Source of the DNA: Pseudomonas sp. 2FG
GTDB taxonomy: Bacteria; Pseudomonadota; Gammaproteobacteria; Pseudomonadales; Pseudomonadaceae
DNA length: 64,000 nt
Assembly: GCF_005502935.1 (NCBI RefSeq)
Contig: NZ_SCMP01000007.1
Span: 124,001-188,000 of the forward strand
Reading direction: 5' to 3'
Shown: positions 28,413 through 37,898 of the stretch, one piece after another
Layout of the letters: each line of letters opens with the position of its first letter
Numbering within the stretch: the first letter of the stretch is position 1
Position numbers and translations under genes: made by a program
The notes under the pieces: model-generated
The model's input: the letters and a program-made list of their open reading frames with translations, nothing else
Told to the model about the DNA's origin: nothing
Database searches by the model: none

Positions 28413-29066
28413 ATGGCAATCCGCATTGGCGACGAAGCACCGGATTTCACCGCCGAAAGCACCGAGGGGACCCTCCGTTTCCACGAATGGATCGGCGACA
28501 AATGGGCCATCCTGTTCTCCCACCCGAAGGATTTCACCCCCGTCTGCACCACCGAGCTCGGTTATATGGCCAAGCTCAAGCCGGAGTTCGACAAACGCAA
28601 CACCAAGGTGGTCGGCCTCAGCGTCGATCCGGTCAGCGACCACCGGGCCTGGGTCGGCGACATCGAGGAGACCCAGGGCCACGCGGTCAACTACCCGATG
28701 ATCGGCGACGAGAACCTGGTGGTGGCGAAGCTCTACGACATGATTCACCCGAATGCCAGCGGCGGCCCGCGCACCGCGGTGGATAACGCCACGGTGCGCT
28801 CGGTGTTCATCGTCGGCCCGGACAAGAAGGTCAAGGCGATGCTGGTCTACCCGATGAGCGCCGGGCGCAACTTCGACGAGGTCCTGCGCCTGCTCGACTC
28901 GCTGCAACTGAACGCCAAGCACACGGTCGCCACCCCGGTGAACTGGAAACCGGGCGAGGACGTGATCATCCCCACTTCGGTGTCCGACGAGGATGCCAGG
29001 AAGAAATACCCGCAGGGCTTCAAGACGCTGAAGCCCTACCTGCGCGTGGTGGCGCAACCGAAGTAA
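28413..29066 (+). CDS. 1-Cys peroxiredoxin (Prx6/LsfA type)
   Basis: Thiol peroxidase of 217 residues. The peroxidatic cysteine is residue 45 in FTPVCTTELG; it is the only cysteine, so resolution must come from an external thiol, as in Prx6. The C-terminal extension (VNWKPGEDVIIPTSVSDEDA) is typical of the Prx6 subgroup, here called LsfA-like after the Pseudomonas example. A good AAGGAG ribosome site precedes the start. The gene is followed by an intrinsic terminator. Confidence 0.93.
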   Translation: MAIRIGDEAPDFTAESTEGTLRFHEWIGDKWAILFSHPKDFTPVCTTELGYMAKLKPEFDKRNTKVVGLSVDPVSDHRAWVGDIEETQGHAVNYPMIGDENLVVAKLYDMIHPNASGGPRTAVDNATVRSVFIVGPDKKVKAMLVYPMSAGRNFDEVLRLLDSLQLNAKHTVATPVNWKPGEDVIIPTSVSDEDARKKYPQGFKTLKPYLRVVAQPK

Positions 29067-29105
29067 CCAGCGGCCAGGTTGAAAACCAAGGGCTGAACGC
29101 AGAAC

Positions 29106-29143
29106 AAAGGGGGACGGGGTCGAATGAATCCGTCCCCTTTTAT
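29106..29143 (+). terminator. intrinsic terminator of the peroxiredoxin gene
   Basis: GGGGACGG (29110-29117) pairs with CCGTCCCC (29130-29137), flanked by AAA on the left and followed by TTTTATT. It lies 40 bases after the stop codon. With AAA/TTT flanks it could act in both directions and also end lhr transcription from the other strand. Confidence 0.8.
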
Positions 29144-29174
29144 TCGCGGGGGTGAAGGGTGTCTGTCACTCCGC

Positions 29175-32100
29175 TCAAGGCCGCAACCAGGCCCGGCGTG
29201 GCCCGTGGCCGATGGGCGCAGCCGCGCCCGGCTGGTGGATCAGCGCGGCACGCCACTCGGCGGCGGTATAGGGGTCGGTTTCCACCAGCAACCTGGTCTT
29301 GCCGGCGACCAGGGTCGCCACCGGCACGCCGTCGCGATAGAGCAGGCGGTTGCCCGCCAACGCCGGCACCTTGCTGCCATTCAACAGCGTCCCCAGCAGG
29401 TTCAGCGGGTCACAGGCGGACAAACTGACCAGGCCGCCATCCGCCGGGTGCTTGCGCACTTCGCGCAGCAGACCGACCGCTTCCGACAGGGCGAACTGCT
29501 CGCCGGAGACCCCGGCGACGAAGCGCCCGCCGCGTATCTCTCCGCGTGCCTCCAGGCGGTGATAGACCCGCAGCAGCTCGCGCCAGGACGGCAGCCAGTC
29601 GGCCTCGCGCTCCAGCAGGCGCCAGCAGACCACGCCATAGCGGCGCAGCAGGGTGCGTGCCACATGCTCCAGCGCCTGCGCCGCCACCCGGCCCGGCGCC
29701 GCCGGTTCCTCTGCGCGCCCGCGCAGCAGGGCCCAGCGCCCGGCGTCCTGCATGTTGGCCAGGGCCAGGCGCGCGCGGCGGTCGTGGCGGCTGCGCCGGG
29801 CCGCCGGCAGCAACAACGAGCGCAGGCCGCCGAAACTGTCGGCGTTGGCCAGGCCGAGCGCCACCAGTTCGCCCAGGCAGTCTTCCAGTTCACTGCGCAG
29901 CAGGTGCGCCTCGTCCAGCAGCTCATCGAAGAACAGCGCGCCCTGGCTGGCCAGTACCTGACGCACGCGCACGGCACGGGCGGACGGTTCGGGCGCCGGC
30001 GCATCCGCCAGGCAGGCGCGCCACAAGCCCAGACTCTTGCGCGGCAACAGGACGATCGGCGTGCTGCGCAGAGGCCCGCCGGCGGCGCGGCTACGCCCGG
30101 CCAGGCGGCACCAGACCAGGCGCCCGGAACGGCACAGGTCGTCCAGCCAGTTGATGCCGTAGTCGGCTACCCGGCTCGGCAGAATCTCGCGCTCCCAGGC
30201 GCCGGCCGCCGCCTGGAAGCCCTCCAACTGGCCGAGCACCCCGGCCAGGGCCTCGGCGCCGCGCACCCGGCTGGCCAGCGCGACACGCTGCCAGTCGAAC
30301 AGGAAGCGCATGAAATCGGCACGTTCCACCGGCTCGATCTCGCGGCGCAGGCGCTTCACCGTGTAGCGGTGAATGCGCGCCAGCAGATGCCGCTCGCACC
30401 ACTCTTCCGCGCCGCTGCCAGGGCTGAAACGCCCGCGCAGCACATAACCCTCGCGCTCCAGACTGGCCAGGACGAAGGCCACCGCCGCCGATTCCAGGCC
30501 CAGGTCGGCGGCGATCCGCGCCAGCGGCAAGGGGCCGAAGCCGCTCAGGCGTGCACGTACGACTTCCACCAGCGCCGCTTCCGCCGCCCAGGGTTCATCG
30601 AAACCGGCCGGCGCACTGATCGCCGGCTTCGCTATGCCCAGGGGATAAAGCGCCTGCAGCTGGCACAGGCGCTCGGCCGGCAACCACAGGGCCAACCCGC
30701 CCTCCAACTGCAGACAGCTCGCACGCCTGGCCCGGGCCAGCTGCGCCAGCCAGTCCGGCCAGCCGGCATTGGCCCGGGCCTCGGCCTCGGTGATGCAGGC
30801 CAGGGCCAGCAGCGCCTCGTGCATCTCGTCGGCATCGCGCACCTCGGGCCAGGCCTCCTGGCGCACCGCGGCGATGGCCTCGGCATCCAGCGCGCCGAGG
30901 TCGTCGGCCGACTCCGGGTCGGACCAGCGCCGGCGCTGCACCGCCTGGGTCCGTCGCTCCTCCAGCGGTGCATCGTCGAGGAAGGCATAGGGCCGGGCAC
31001 CGAGGATCTCCGCCGCGAGCGCCGAGGGCGCCGGCAGGTCGCGGGCGATCAGCTCCACCTCGCCGGCCTCCATGCGCCGCAGCAGGGCCAGCCAGGCCTC
31101 GCTGTCCATGGCCTGGTGCAGGCAGTCGTCGAGGGTCTGCGCCACCAGCGGGTGATCGGGAATCTCGCGCTCGCCGACGATGTTCTCCTGGCAGGCCACC
31201 TGCTCGGGGAAGACCGCCGCCAGCAGGTCCTCGCTGCGCATGCGCTGCAGCTGCGGCGCCACCTTGCGGCCGCCGATGAAGCGTGGCAGGGCCAGGGCGA
31301 TGGTGGCGCTCCAGCGCCAGCGCACGCCGAACAGCGGCGCATCCAGCACGGCCTGCACCAGCACCCGCTCGGCGCTATTGGAGTGCAGGTAGTGCCACAC
31401 CTCGTCCAGCGGGAAGCTGTGGCTGGTGGACAGCGAAAGGATCAGCGCGTCCTCGGTGGCGGCGGCCTGCAGTTCGACGTTGAAGTTGCGGCAGAAGCGC
31501 TTGCGCAGGGCCAGGCCCCAGGCGCGGTTGAGCCGGCTGCCGAAGGGCGAATGGATGATCAGCTGCATGCCGCCGGATTCGTCGAAGAAGCGCTCCATCA
31601 CCAACCGCCGCTGGGTCGGCAGGGCGCCCAGGGCAGCGCGCGCCCGCGCCAGGTATTCGACTATCTGCCGCGCCGCCGGCTCGTTCAGGCCAATGGACTG
31701 CATCAGCCAGCCCATCGCCGGCTGCAGATTCACTTTGCCCTCGCCGCCCGCCTCCGCCAACAACCGCTCCACCTCCGCCCGCAGGCGCGCCACCGCGGCC
31801 GACAGCTCGTCGCTGCGCCCCGGCGCCTCGCCCAACCAGAAGGGGATGCTCGGCGGCAGGCCCTGGGCATCCTCGACGCGCACCCGCCCCGGCTCTATCC
31901 GCAGGATGCGGTAGGACTGGTTGCCCAGCTGGAACACATCGCCGGCCATGCTCTCGATGGCGAAGTCCTCGTTGAGGGTGCCGACCTGCAGGCCTTGCGG
32001 CTCCAGCAGCACGCTGTAGTCGCCGCTGTCGGGGATGGTGCCGCCGGAAGTGATGGCGGTCAGGCGGGCGGCACGACGGCCGCGCAGGCGCCGGTTCACC

Positions 32101-33644
32101 GCGTCGCGATGCAGGTAGGCGCCGCGCACCCCGTGGCGGCCGCTGTAGCCCTCGGCGAGCATCCTCAGCAGGGCGTCGAAGGTCGCACGCGGCAGCCCGA
32201 CATAGGGCGCGGCGCGGGTCAGCAGTTGGTAGAGGCCATCCTCGCTCCACTCGCGGCAGGCCACCTCGGCGACTATCTGCTGGGCCAGCACGTCCAGCGG
32301 CGCGCGGGGGATGACCAGGGCATCCAGCTCGTCGCGGCGCACGCAGTCGAGCAGCGCCGCGCACTCGATCAGGTCATCGCGCGACTGCGGGAACAGCCGG
32401 CCCTTGGGCGTGCCGCCGATGCTGTGGCCGGAACGCCCGACCCGCTGCAGGAAGGCGGCGATGCTGCGCGGTGAACCGAGCTGGCAGACCAGTTCGACCT
32501 CGCCGATATCGATGCCCAGCTCCAGCGACGCGGTAGCCACCAGCAGCCGCAGCTCGCCGCGCTTGAGGCGCTGCTCGGCGTCCAGGCGCAGCTCCCGGGC
32601 CATGCTGCCGTGATGGGCGGCGACCGCGGCATCGCCCAGCCGCTCGGAGAGGTGGCGGCAGGCGCGTTCGGCCAGCCGCCGGGTATTGACGAACACCAGG
32701 GTGGTGCGGTGCTGCGCCACCAGCTCGGCCAGGCGGTCGTAGACCTTCTCCCAGACCTCATTGCTCATCACCGCCGCCAGCGGCAACGGCGGCACCTCGA
32801 TGGCCAAGTCGCGCTGCCGGCTGTAGCCGACATCCACTATTGCGCAGTCGGCCTGGGCAAACATGCCCCTCTCGCCATGCGGGAGAGGGGCAGCACTCGC
32901 AAGAGCCTCGGCCCCTAGCCCCTCCTCCGCCACCGGCAACGGCCCCTGGCTGCCCATCAGAAAGCGCGCCACCGCCGCGATGGGCTTCTGCGTGGCGGAC
33001 AGGCCGATGCGCTGCAACGGCCGCCGGCACAGCGCCTCCAGGCGCTCGACGCTGAGCATCAGGTGGCTGCCGCGCTTGCTGCCGGCGATGGCGTGAATCT
33101 CGTCGACGATCAGGCTGCGACAGCCGGCCAGCATCGCCCGGCCGGACTCGGAGCCGAGCAGCACATAGAGGGATTCCGGGGTGGTCACCAGGATATGCGG
33201 CGGGCGCTTGCGCATCGCCCCGCGCTCGCCTGGCGTGCTGTCGCCGGTGCGCACCGCCGTGCGGATCTGCACATCGACCAGCCCTTGGCGCTGCAACTCG
33301 GCGCGGATGCCGGCCAGCGGCTCCTCCAGGTTGATGCGGATATCGTTGGACAAGGCCTTGAGCGGCGACACGTAGACCACGGCGCAGCTGTCCGGCAGGC
33401 AGCCGCCCCGTGCCAGCCCTTCGCGCAGCAACTCGTCGATGGCGGCGAGGAAGGCCGTCAGCGTCTTACCCGACCCCGTGGGCGCGGCCACCAGGGTGGA
33501 GCGGCCGGCGCGAATCTCCGGCCAGGCACCCGCCTGCGCGGCCGTAGGCCGCGCAAAGGTCGCGCGGAACCAGGCGGCCACAGCGGGGTGGAAACCCTCC
33601 AGCGCCGCGGCGTTGGAGGACGACAAAGCAGGGGTAAGGATCAT
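29175..33644 (-). CDS. lhr: Lhr-type large superfamily 2 helicase
   Basis: ATP-dependent 3'-5' DNA/RNA-DNA helicase of 1489 residues, close to the 1538 of E. coli Lhr. Walker A APTGSGKT is at residues 54-61, DEIH at 181-184, and [17 protein letters not shown] is helicase motif VI. The Lhr core winged-helix part and the long Lhr C-terminal region follow. Between the two RecA-like domains, at about residues 250-270, a segment rich in Ala/Gly/Leu ([12 protein letters not shown]) is encoded by a palindromic repeat at 32865-32891 and looks inserted. Lhr is linked to DNA repair, including mitomycin C and oxidative damage. Confidence 0.93.
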   Translation of the reverse strand: MILTPALSSSNAAALEGFHPAVAAWFRATFARPTAAQAGAWPEIRAGRSTLVAAPTGSGKTLTAFLAAIDELLREGLARGGCLPDSCAVVYVSPLKALSNDIRINLEEPLAGIRAELQRQGLVDVQIRTAVRTGDSTPGERGAMRKRPPHILVTTPESLYVLLGSESGRAMLAGCRSLIVDEIHAIAGSKRGSHLMLSVERLEALCRRPLQRIGLSATQKPIAAVARFLMGSQGPLPVAEEGLGAEALASAAPLPHGERGMFAQADCAIVDVGYSRQRDLAIEVPPLPLAAVMSNEVWEKVYDRLAELVAQHRTTLVFVNTRRLAERACRHLSERLGDAAVAAHHGSMARELRLDAEQRLKRGELRLLVATASLELGIDIGEVELVCQLGSPRSIAAFLQRVGRSGHSIGGTPKGRLFPQSRDDLIECAALLDCVRRDELDALVIPRAPLDVLAQQIVAEVACREWSEDGLYQLLTRAAPYVGLPRATFDALLRMLAEGYSGRHGVRGAYLHRDAVNRRLRGRRAARLTAITSGGTIPDSGDYSVLLEPQGLQVGTLNEDFAIESMAGDVFQLGNQSYRILRIEPGRVRVEDAQGLPPSIPFWLGEAPGRSDELSAAVARLRAEVERLLAEAGGEGKVNLQPAMGWLMQSIGLNEPAARQIVEYLARARAALGALPTQRRLVMERFFDESGGMQLIIHSPFGSRLNRAWGLALRKRFCRNFNVELQAAATEDALILSLSTSHSFPLDEVWHYLHSNSAERVLVQAVLDAPLFGVRWRWSATIALALPRFIGGRKVAPQLQRMRSEDLLAAVFPEQVACQENIVGEREIPDHPLVAQTLDDCLHQAMDSEAWLALLRRMEAGEVELIARDLPAPSALAAEILGARPYAFLDDAPLEERRTQAVQRRRWSDPESADDLGALDAEAIAAVRQEAWPEVRDADEMHEALLALACITEAEARANAGWPDWLAQLARARRASCLQLEGGLALWLPAERLCQLQALYPLGIAKPAISAPAGFDEPWAAEAALVEVVRARLSGFGPLPLARIAADLGLESAAVAFVLASLEREGYVLRGRFSPGSGAEEWCERHLLARIHRYTVKRLRREIEPVERADFMRFLFDWQRVALASRVRGAEALAGVLGQLEGFQAAAGAWEREILPSRVADYGINWLDDLCRSGRLVWCRLAGRSRAAGGPLRSTPIVLLPRKSLGLWRACLADAPAPEPSARAVRVRQVLASQGALFFDELLDEAHLLRSELEDCLGELVALGLANADSFGGLRSLLLPAARRSRHDRRARLALANMQDAGRWALLRGRAEEPAAPGRVAAQALEHVARTLLRRYGVVCWRLLEREADWLPSWRELLRVYHRLEARGEIRGGRFVAGVSGEQFALSEAVGLLREVRKHPADGGLVSLSACDPLNLLGTLLNGSKVPALAGNRLLYRDGVPVATLVAGKTRLLVETDPYTAAEWRAALIHQPGAAAPIGHGPRRAWLRP
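32865..32891. repeat. REP-like palindrome inserted in frame within lhr
   Basis: GCCCCTCTC (32865-32873) and GAGAGGGGC (32883-32891) form a perfect nine-base-pair stem with a nine-base loop. CCCTCTCCC/GGGAGAGGG palindromes are common intergenic elements in pseudomonads; here one is translated as part of the helicase and keeps the frame. Confidence 0.6.
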
Positions 33645-33796
33645 GGGGCCACTATGCGAGCCTAGGGCTGCGGCCTCAAGGGCTGCCGATCGTGGCTAGG
33701 ATGGCTGGGCGGTTTATGAGCTGGGCGGCTGATGCCCCGATTGTCGGCTTTCGCCCATTCCGGACGGTCAAGGTTGTCTGCGAAACCAGGGGCGCT

Positions 33797-34477
33797 TCAG
33801 CGCTGGTCGGAAGTCAGCAGCAGCAACAATGAAACCGGCTGCTCGCTCTCCGGGTGCAGCGGCTCTTGCAACCACTGCAGGCGCCAGCCGGTTTCCGCCA
33901 GCAGCGCCAGCCAGGATTCCAGCGTGCGGAAGAACCAGGGCATCGGCTCATGGAAGCCTGCACCGAAACCGGCGATGGTCTCGACCCGCCAGCCATCCTG
34001 GTACGTCCCCTCGCCACGGGCACTCCAGGGGTGAAGGGTCTGAATCAGCAAGGCCCCGCCCGGCGCCAGCAACCCGTGCAGGGCTCGCAAGACTGGCGCC
34101 AGCGGCTCTTCGAGCAAGGCGAAATTACACACCAGCACCTCGAACCGCCCGAGCAGCGCCGCCTGCGCCTCGAGCTCGGCATAGCCGCAGACCCGGTACT
34201 GCCCCGAGCACAGCGCCCGGGCGACCTCGATCAGCGGCGCCGAGGCATCCACCCCGACCGCCTCGATGCCCTGCGCCATCAGCCCGCGGCACAACCAGCC
34301 TTCGCCGCAGCCGATATCCAGCACCCGCTGCGGCTCACAGGCCAGTATCGCCCGCAGGATCGCCGCATCCGTCACCAGCCGCCGGCTTTCAATGCGTTGT
34401 TCGCGCACTGCCGCCGTCCAGGCATCGGCATTGGCCTGCCAACTGAAGTTGAGTTGTTCACGATGATCGCGCTGCAT
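33797..34477 (-). CDS. class I SAM-dependent methyltransferase
   Basis: Cytoplasmic methyltransferase of 226 residues with motif I VLDIGCGEGWLCRGL (about 50-64), acidic motif II GVDASAPLIEVAR and the post-motif LLAPGGALLIQTLHPW. The C-terminal part is rich in Trp and Leu. The substrate is unknown. It stands alone between lhr and the divergently read PBP gene, and is preceded by a short 7-7-7 inverted repeat (TAGACGC/GCGTCTA, 34529-34549). Confidence 0.85.
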   Translation of the reverse strand: MQRDHREQLNFSWQANADAWTAAVREQRIESRRLVTDAAILRAILACEPQRVLDIGCGEGWLCRGLMAQGIEAVGVDASAPLIEVARALCSGQYRVCGYAELEAQAALLGRFEVLVCNFALLEEPLAPVLRALHGLLAPGGALLIQTLHPWSARGEGTYQDGWRVETIAGFGAGFHEPMPWFFRTLESWLALLAETGWRLQWLQEPLHPESEQPVSLLLLLTSDQR

Positions 34478-34596
34478 AGGGCCCTCCTGGCCTCTAAATC
34501 CATTGCAATTAAAACCTTAGCTGGATTCTAGACGCGCTGACAGCGTCTAAGCTCTAAGCAAATGCGGACAACACGCGTAGCCAAGGCCAAGTAGAT

Positions 34597-37500
34597 ATGG
34601 GTGCACTATGGCAATCCGACGCAGAGCAGGTTGAGCTCCCCATGCACAGCCTTCCGGAAGTGCTGTTGCCCGCGGCGCCCCCCCCTTCCAAACCTCGCGC
34701 AAAATCCCACCGGTTGCTCTGGTTACTGTTGTTACTGCTGCTGTTCGCGCTGGCTGTGCTGCTGAATGAGGAAATGAAAACGGCCAAGTACCAGGCCCGC
34801 GAATTCAGCCGCTACGCCGCCACCCTCGGCTATGAGGTACGACCCGGCCCCAGCGACGCCATCCACTTCCCCCAAGATGGGCCGTTCGACAAACGCTTCG
34901 GCTACGCCTTCATGCCGCAGATGCTGGAGCGCCTGCAACAACGCGACTACCTGATCCTGCAGCAAGCGCGCTTCTCCCCGACCCTGCTCGACTACGGCAA
35001 ACGCGGCTTCTTCGTACCCTACCCGCAGAAGCTGCAAACCGGCCTGGACATCGCCGACTGCCGGGGGCTGCCGCTCTACAGCTTCCGCTACCCACAGCAG
35101 TTCTACCCGAGCTTCGCCAGCATCCCGCCCCTGGTGGTGCGCAGCCTGCTGTTTATCGAGAACCGCGACCTGCTGACGACCGAGCAACCGCTGGCCAACC
35201 CGGCGGTGGACTGGCCGCGTTTCACCCTGGCGGCGCTCTCGCAACTGGGCAAGAAACTCGATATGCAGGAGCAGTCCGCCGGCGGCAGCACCCTGGCCAC
35301 ACAGCTGGAGAAGTACCAGCACTCGCCGGATGGGATGACCGTTTCCGCCAAGGAAAAACTCCGGCAGATGATCTCCGCCAGCGTCCGCGCCTACCAAGGC
35401 GGGCCGCAGACCCTCCACGCCCGCGAAACCGTAGTGCGCGACTACCTCAACAGTGTGCCGCTCTCCGCCGCGCCAGGGTATGGTGAAATCCACGGGCTGG
35501 CCGATGGCCTGCGAGTCTGGTACGGCGCCGACTTCCAGGCGGTGAACCGCCTGCTCGACCCGGCGCAGTCCCCCGAGGCCAGCACGGCGCAGCGCGGCCT
35601 GGCCTTGCGGCAGGTGCTCTCGCTGATGATCGCCCAGCGGCGCCCCTCCTATTACCTGGCGCAGGGTCGCAAGGAACTGGCCGCCTTGACCGATAGCCAC
35701 ATCCGCCTGCTGGCCCAAGGCGGGGTAATCGACACCGCGCTGCGCGAGGCCGCCCTGGCCAGCCAGGCCCAGTTCCGCGATCTGGTCCTGCAGCCCACGC
35801 TGCAACCGGTTGAGAGCAACAAAGGCATCAGCGTCGCCCGCAGCCGGCTCGCCGGCATGTTGAGTAAGCCGCTGTACGACCTCGACCGGCTGGACCTTGC
35901 CGCCAGCACCACGCTGAACGGCGAGTTGCAGCAAGCCGTCAGCGCCTACCTGCGGCAACTCGCCGACCCGGCCTTCGCCGAGCAGATCGGCCTGTTTGGC
36001 GAGCGCCTGCTGTCGGCAGAAAAAACCCAGGATGTGCGCTACAGCTTCACCCTCTTCGAGCTCACCGCCGATGGTTCGCGGGTGCGGGTGCAGACCGACA
36101 GCACCGACCAGCCCTTCGACATCAACGAAGGCAGCAAGCTGGAGCTCGGCTCCACCGCCAAGCTGCGCGTGCTCACCACCTACCTGGAAATCATCAACGA
36201 GCTGCACCAGCGCTTCGCCGGGCAAACGCCAGCCGAGTTGCGCAAAGTCGAAGTCCCCGAACCGGATCGCCTGAGCCGCTGGGCCGTCGACTATCTGGCC
36301 AGCAGCAAAGACCAGAGCCTGCCGGCCATGCTCGGTGCCGCGCTGGAGCGCAAGTATTCGGCCAGCCCCGGCGAGAGCTTCTTCACTGGCGGCGGGCTGC
36401 ACACCTTCAGCAACTTCCGCCGCGAAGACAACGGCCGCAACCCGACGCTACGCGAGGCGTTGCGCGAGTCGATCAACCTGCCGTTTATCCGCCTGATGCG
36501 CGACCTGGTGCGCTACAGCACCTACCAGGCCCCGAACAACAGCGCCGAACTGCTGAAGGACGACCGCGACCCGCGCCGCCAGCTCTACCTCAGCCGCTTC
36601 GCCGACCGCGAGGGCACGGTGTTCCTGCTGCGCTTCTGGCGCAAATACCAGGGCAAGAACGCGGCGGAGCGCCTCGACACCTTCCTCGACGGCCTGCGCC
36701 CGACCGCTTCGCGCCTGGCGGCGGTGCACCGCTACCTGATGCCGGAGGTCGATGAGGCGACCTTCGGCGCCTTTATCAACGCCCACCTGCCGCAGGAGAA
36801 AGTCGGCGAAAAACGCATCCACGAGCTGTATGGCAAATACGGCCCCGGCGCCTACAGCCTGCCGGACCAGGGCTATATCGCCCGCGTGCACCCGCTGGAG
36901 CTGTGGCTGCTCGGCTACCTGCTGCAACACCCGCAGGCCAGCTTCAAGGACGCCGTGACCGCCAGCGATTTCGAGCGCCAGGAGGTTTACGGCTGGCTGT
37001 TCAAAAGCCGCCACAAGGGCGCCCGCGACAGCCGCATCCGCATCATGCTGGAGGTCGAGGCCTTCCTCGATATCCATCGGCGCTGGCAGCGGGTCGGCTA
37101 CCCCTTCGACCACCTGGTGCCGTCGCTGGCGACCGCGATTGGCAGCTCCGGCGACCGCCCGGCGGCGTTGGCCGAACTGATGGGCATCATCCTCAACGAC
37201 GGCGTGCGCCAGCCGACCATTCGCATCGACAGCCTGCACTTCGCCGCCGACACCCCCTACGAAACCCGCCTCGGCCTCGATCCGGATCGCGGCCGCCGGG
37301 TACTCCCGACGGAAGTCGCCGCCGCCCTGCGCGAGGCGCTCTCGCAAGTGGTCGACAGCGGCACCGCCCGGCGCCTGCAAGGCAGTTTCAGCCTGGCCAA
37401 CGGCACCCCGCTGACCCTCGGCGGCAAGACCGGCACCGGCGACAACCGGATCGAAAGCGTCGGCTCCGGCGGGCGCATCATCAGCTCCCGCGCCATCAAC

Positions 37501-37707
37501 CGCACCGCCACCTTCGTCTTCTACCTCGGCAGCCAGCACTTCGGCACCCTCACCGCCTTCGTCCCCGGCCGTGCGGCGGAAGGCTTCCGCTTTACCTCGG
37601 CGTTACCGGTGCAGGTTTTGAAAGGCATGGCGCCGATTCTCCAGCCGTACCTCGAACCCAACGGCAACACGCGCTGCCAGGTACCCCTGCAAGTCAGTGG
37701 GAAATAA
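34597..37707 (+). CDS. divergent class A penicillin-binding protein (GT51 plus transpeptidase)
   Basis: Inner-membrane-anchored protein of 1036 residues with one membrane segment at about 40-58 (LLWLLLLLLLFALAVLL). The glycosyltransferase 51 domain (about 150-320) has the first catalytic glutamate in ENRDLL (E188) and GGSTLATQLEKY from G229. The RKxxE motif that should carry the second glutamate reads EKLRQ, with Gln at 257. The transpeptidase part shows STAK (serine 519), SIN (serine 625) and KTG (lysine 944). The long insertions make it about 200 residues longer than standard PBP1 proteins. The start at 34597 lacks a good ribosome site; 34642 is an alternative. Confidence 0.82.
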   Translation: MGALWQSDAEQVELPMHSLPEVLLPAAPPPSKPRAKSHRLLWLLLLLLLFALAVLLNEEMKTAKYQAREFSRYAATLGYEVRPGPSDAIHFPQDGPFDKRFGYAFMPQMLERLQQRDYLILQQARFSPTLLDYGKRGFFVPYPQKLQTGLDIADCRGLPLYSFRYPQQFYPSFASIPPLVVRSLLFIENRDLLTTEQPLANPAVDWPRFTLAALSQLGKKLDMQEQSAGGSTLATQLEKYQHSPDGMTVSAKEKLRQMISASVRAYQGGPQTLHARETVVRDYLNSVPLSAAPGYGEIHGLADGLRVWYGADFQAVNRLLDPAQSPEASTAQRGLALRQVLSLMIAQRRPSYYLAQGRKELAALTDSHIRLLAQGGVIDTALREAALASQAQFRDLVLQPTLQPVESNKGISVARSRLAGMLSKPLYDLDRLDLAASTTLNGELQQAVSAYLRQLADPAFAEQIGLFGERLLSAEKTQDVRYSFTLFELTADGSRVRVQTDSTDQPFDINEGSKLELGSTAKLRVLTTYLEIINELHQRFAGQTPAELRKVEVPEPDRLSRWAVDYLASSKDQSLPAMLGAALERKYSASPGESFFTGGGLHTFSNFRREDNGRNPTLREALRESINLPFIRLMRDLVRYSTYQAPNNSAELLKDDRDPRRQLYLSRFADREGTVFLLRFWRKYQGKNAAERLDTFLDGLRPTASRLAAVHRYLMPEVDEATFGAFINAHLPQEKVGEKRIHELYGKYGPGAYSLPDQGYIARVHPLELWLLGYLLQHPQASFKDAVTASDFERQEVYGWLFKSRHKGARDSRIRIMLEVEAFLDIHRRWQRVGYPFDHLVPSLATAIGSSGDRPAALAELMGIILNDGVRQPTIRIDSLHFAADTPYETRLGLDPDRGRRVLPTEVAAALREALSQVVDSGTARRLQGSFSLANGTPLTLGGKTGTGDNRIESVGSGGRIISSRAINRTATFVFYLGSQHFGTLTAFVPGRAAEGFRFTSALPVQVLKGMAPILQPYLEPNGNTRCQVPLQVSGK

Positions 37708-37752
37708 CCTCCCTACGTGGTTGGGGAGCTAGGCGGTCGGCAACTTGCAGGC

Positions 37753-37790
37753 AAAAAAAACCGGCCCAACACAACGAAGTGTGGGCCGGC
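37753..37790 (-). terminator. intrinsic terminator downstream of putP
   Basis: On the minus strand a CCGGCCCA...TGGGCCGG-type stem is followed by eight T residues (AAAAAAAA at 37753-37760 on the plus strand), an excellent intrinsic terminator 109 bases after the putP stop. The same hairpin lies 54 bases after the PBP stop on the other strand, but without a T-tract there. Confidence 0.85.
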
Positions 37791-37898
37791 GAAGCACTAT
37801 CGGTCGCACGCACAGTACCTGAGCCGCAAGGCGTGGAAGACACTCCCGCCCCAGGCTAAAACGGCAGCTGGACGACCAGCCAGCTGCCGCAGGATGGC

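Noticed and set aside
29124..32474. A 1116-codon plus-strand open frame opposite lhr
   Set aside because: Gln/Ala/Arg-rich antisense shadow of the helicase gene, without motifs.
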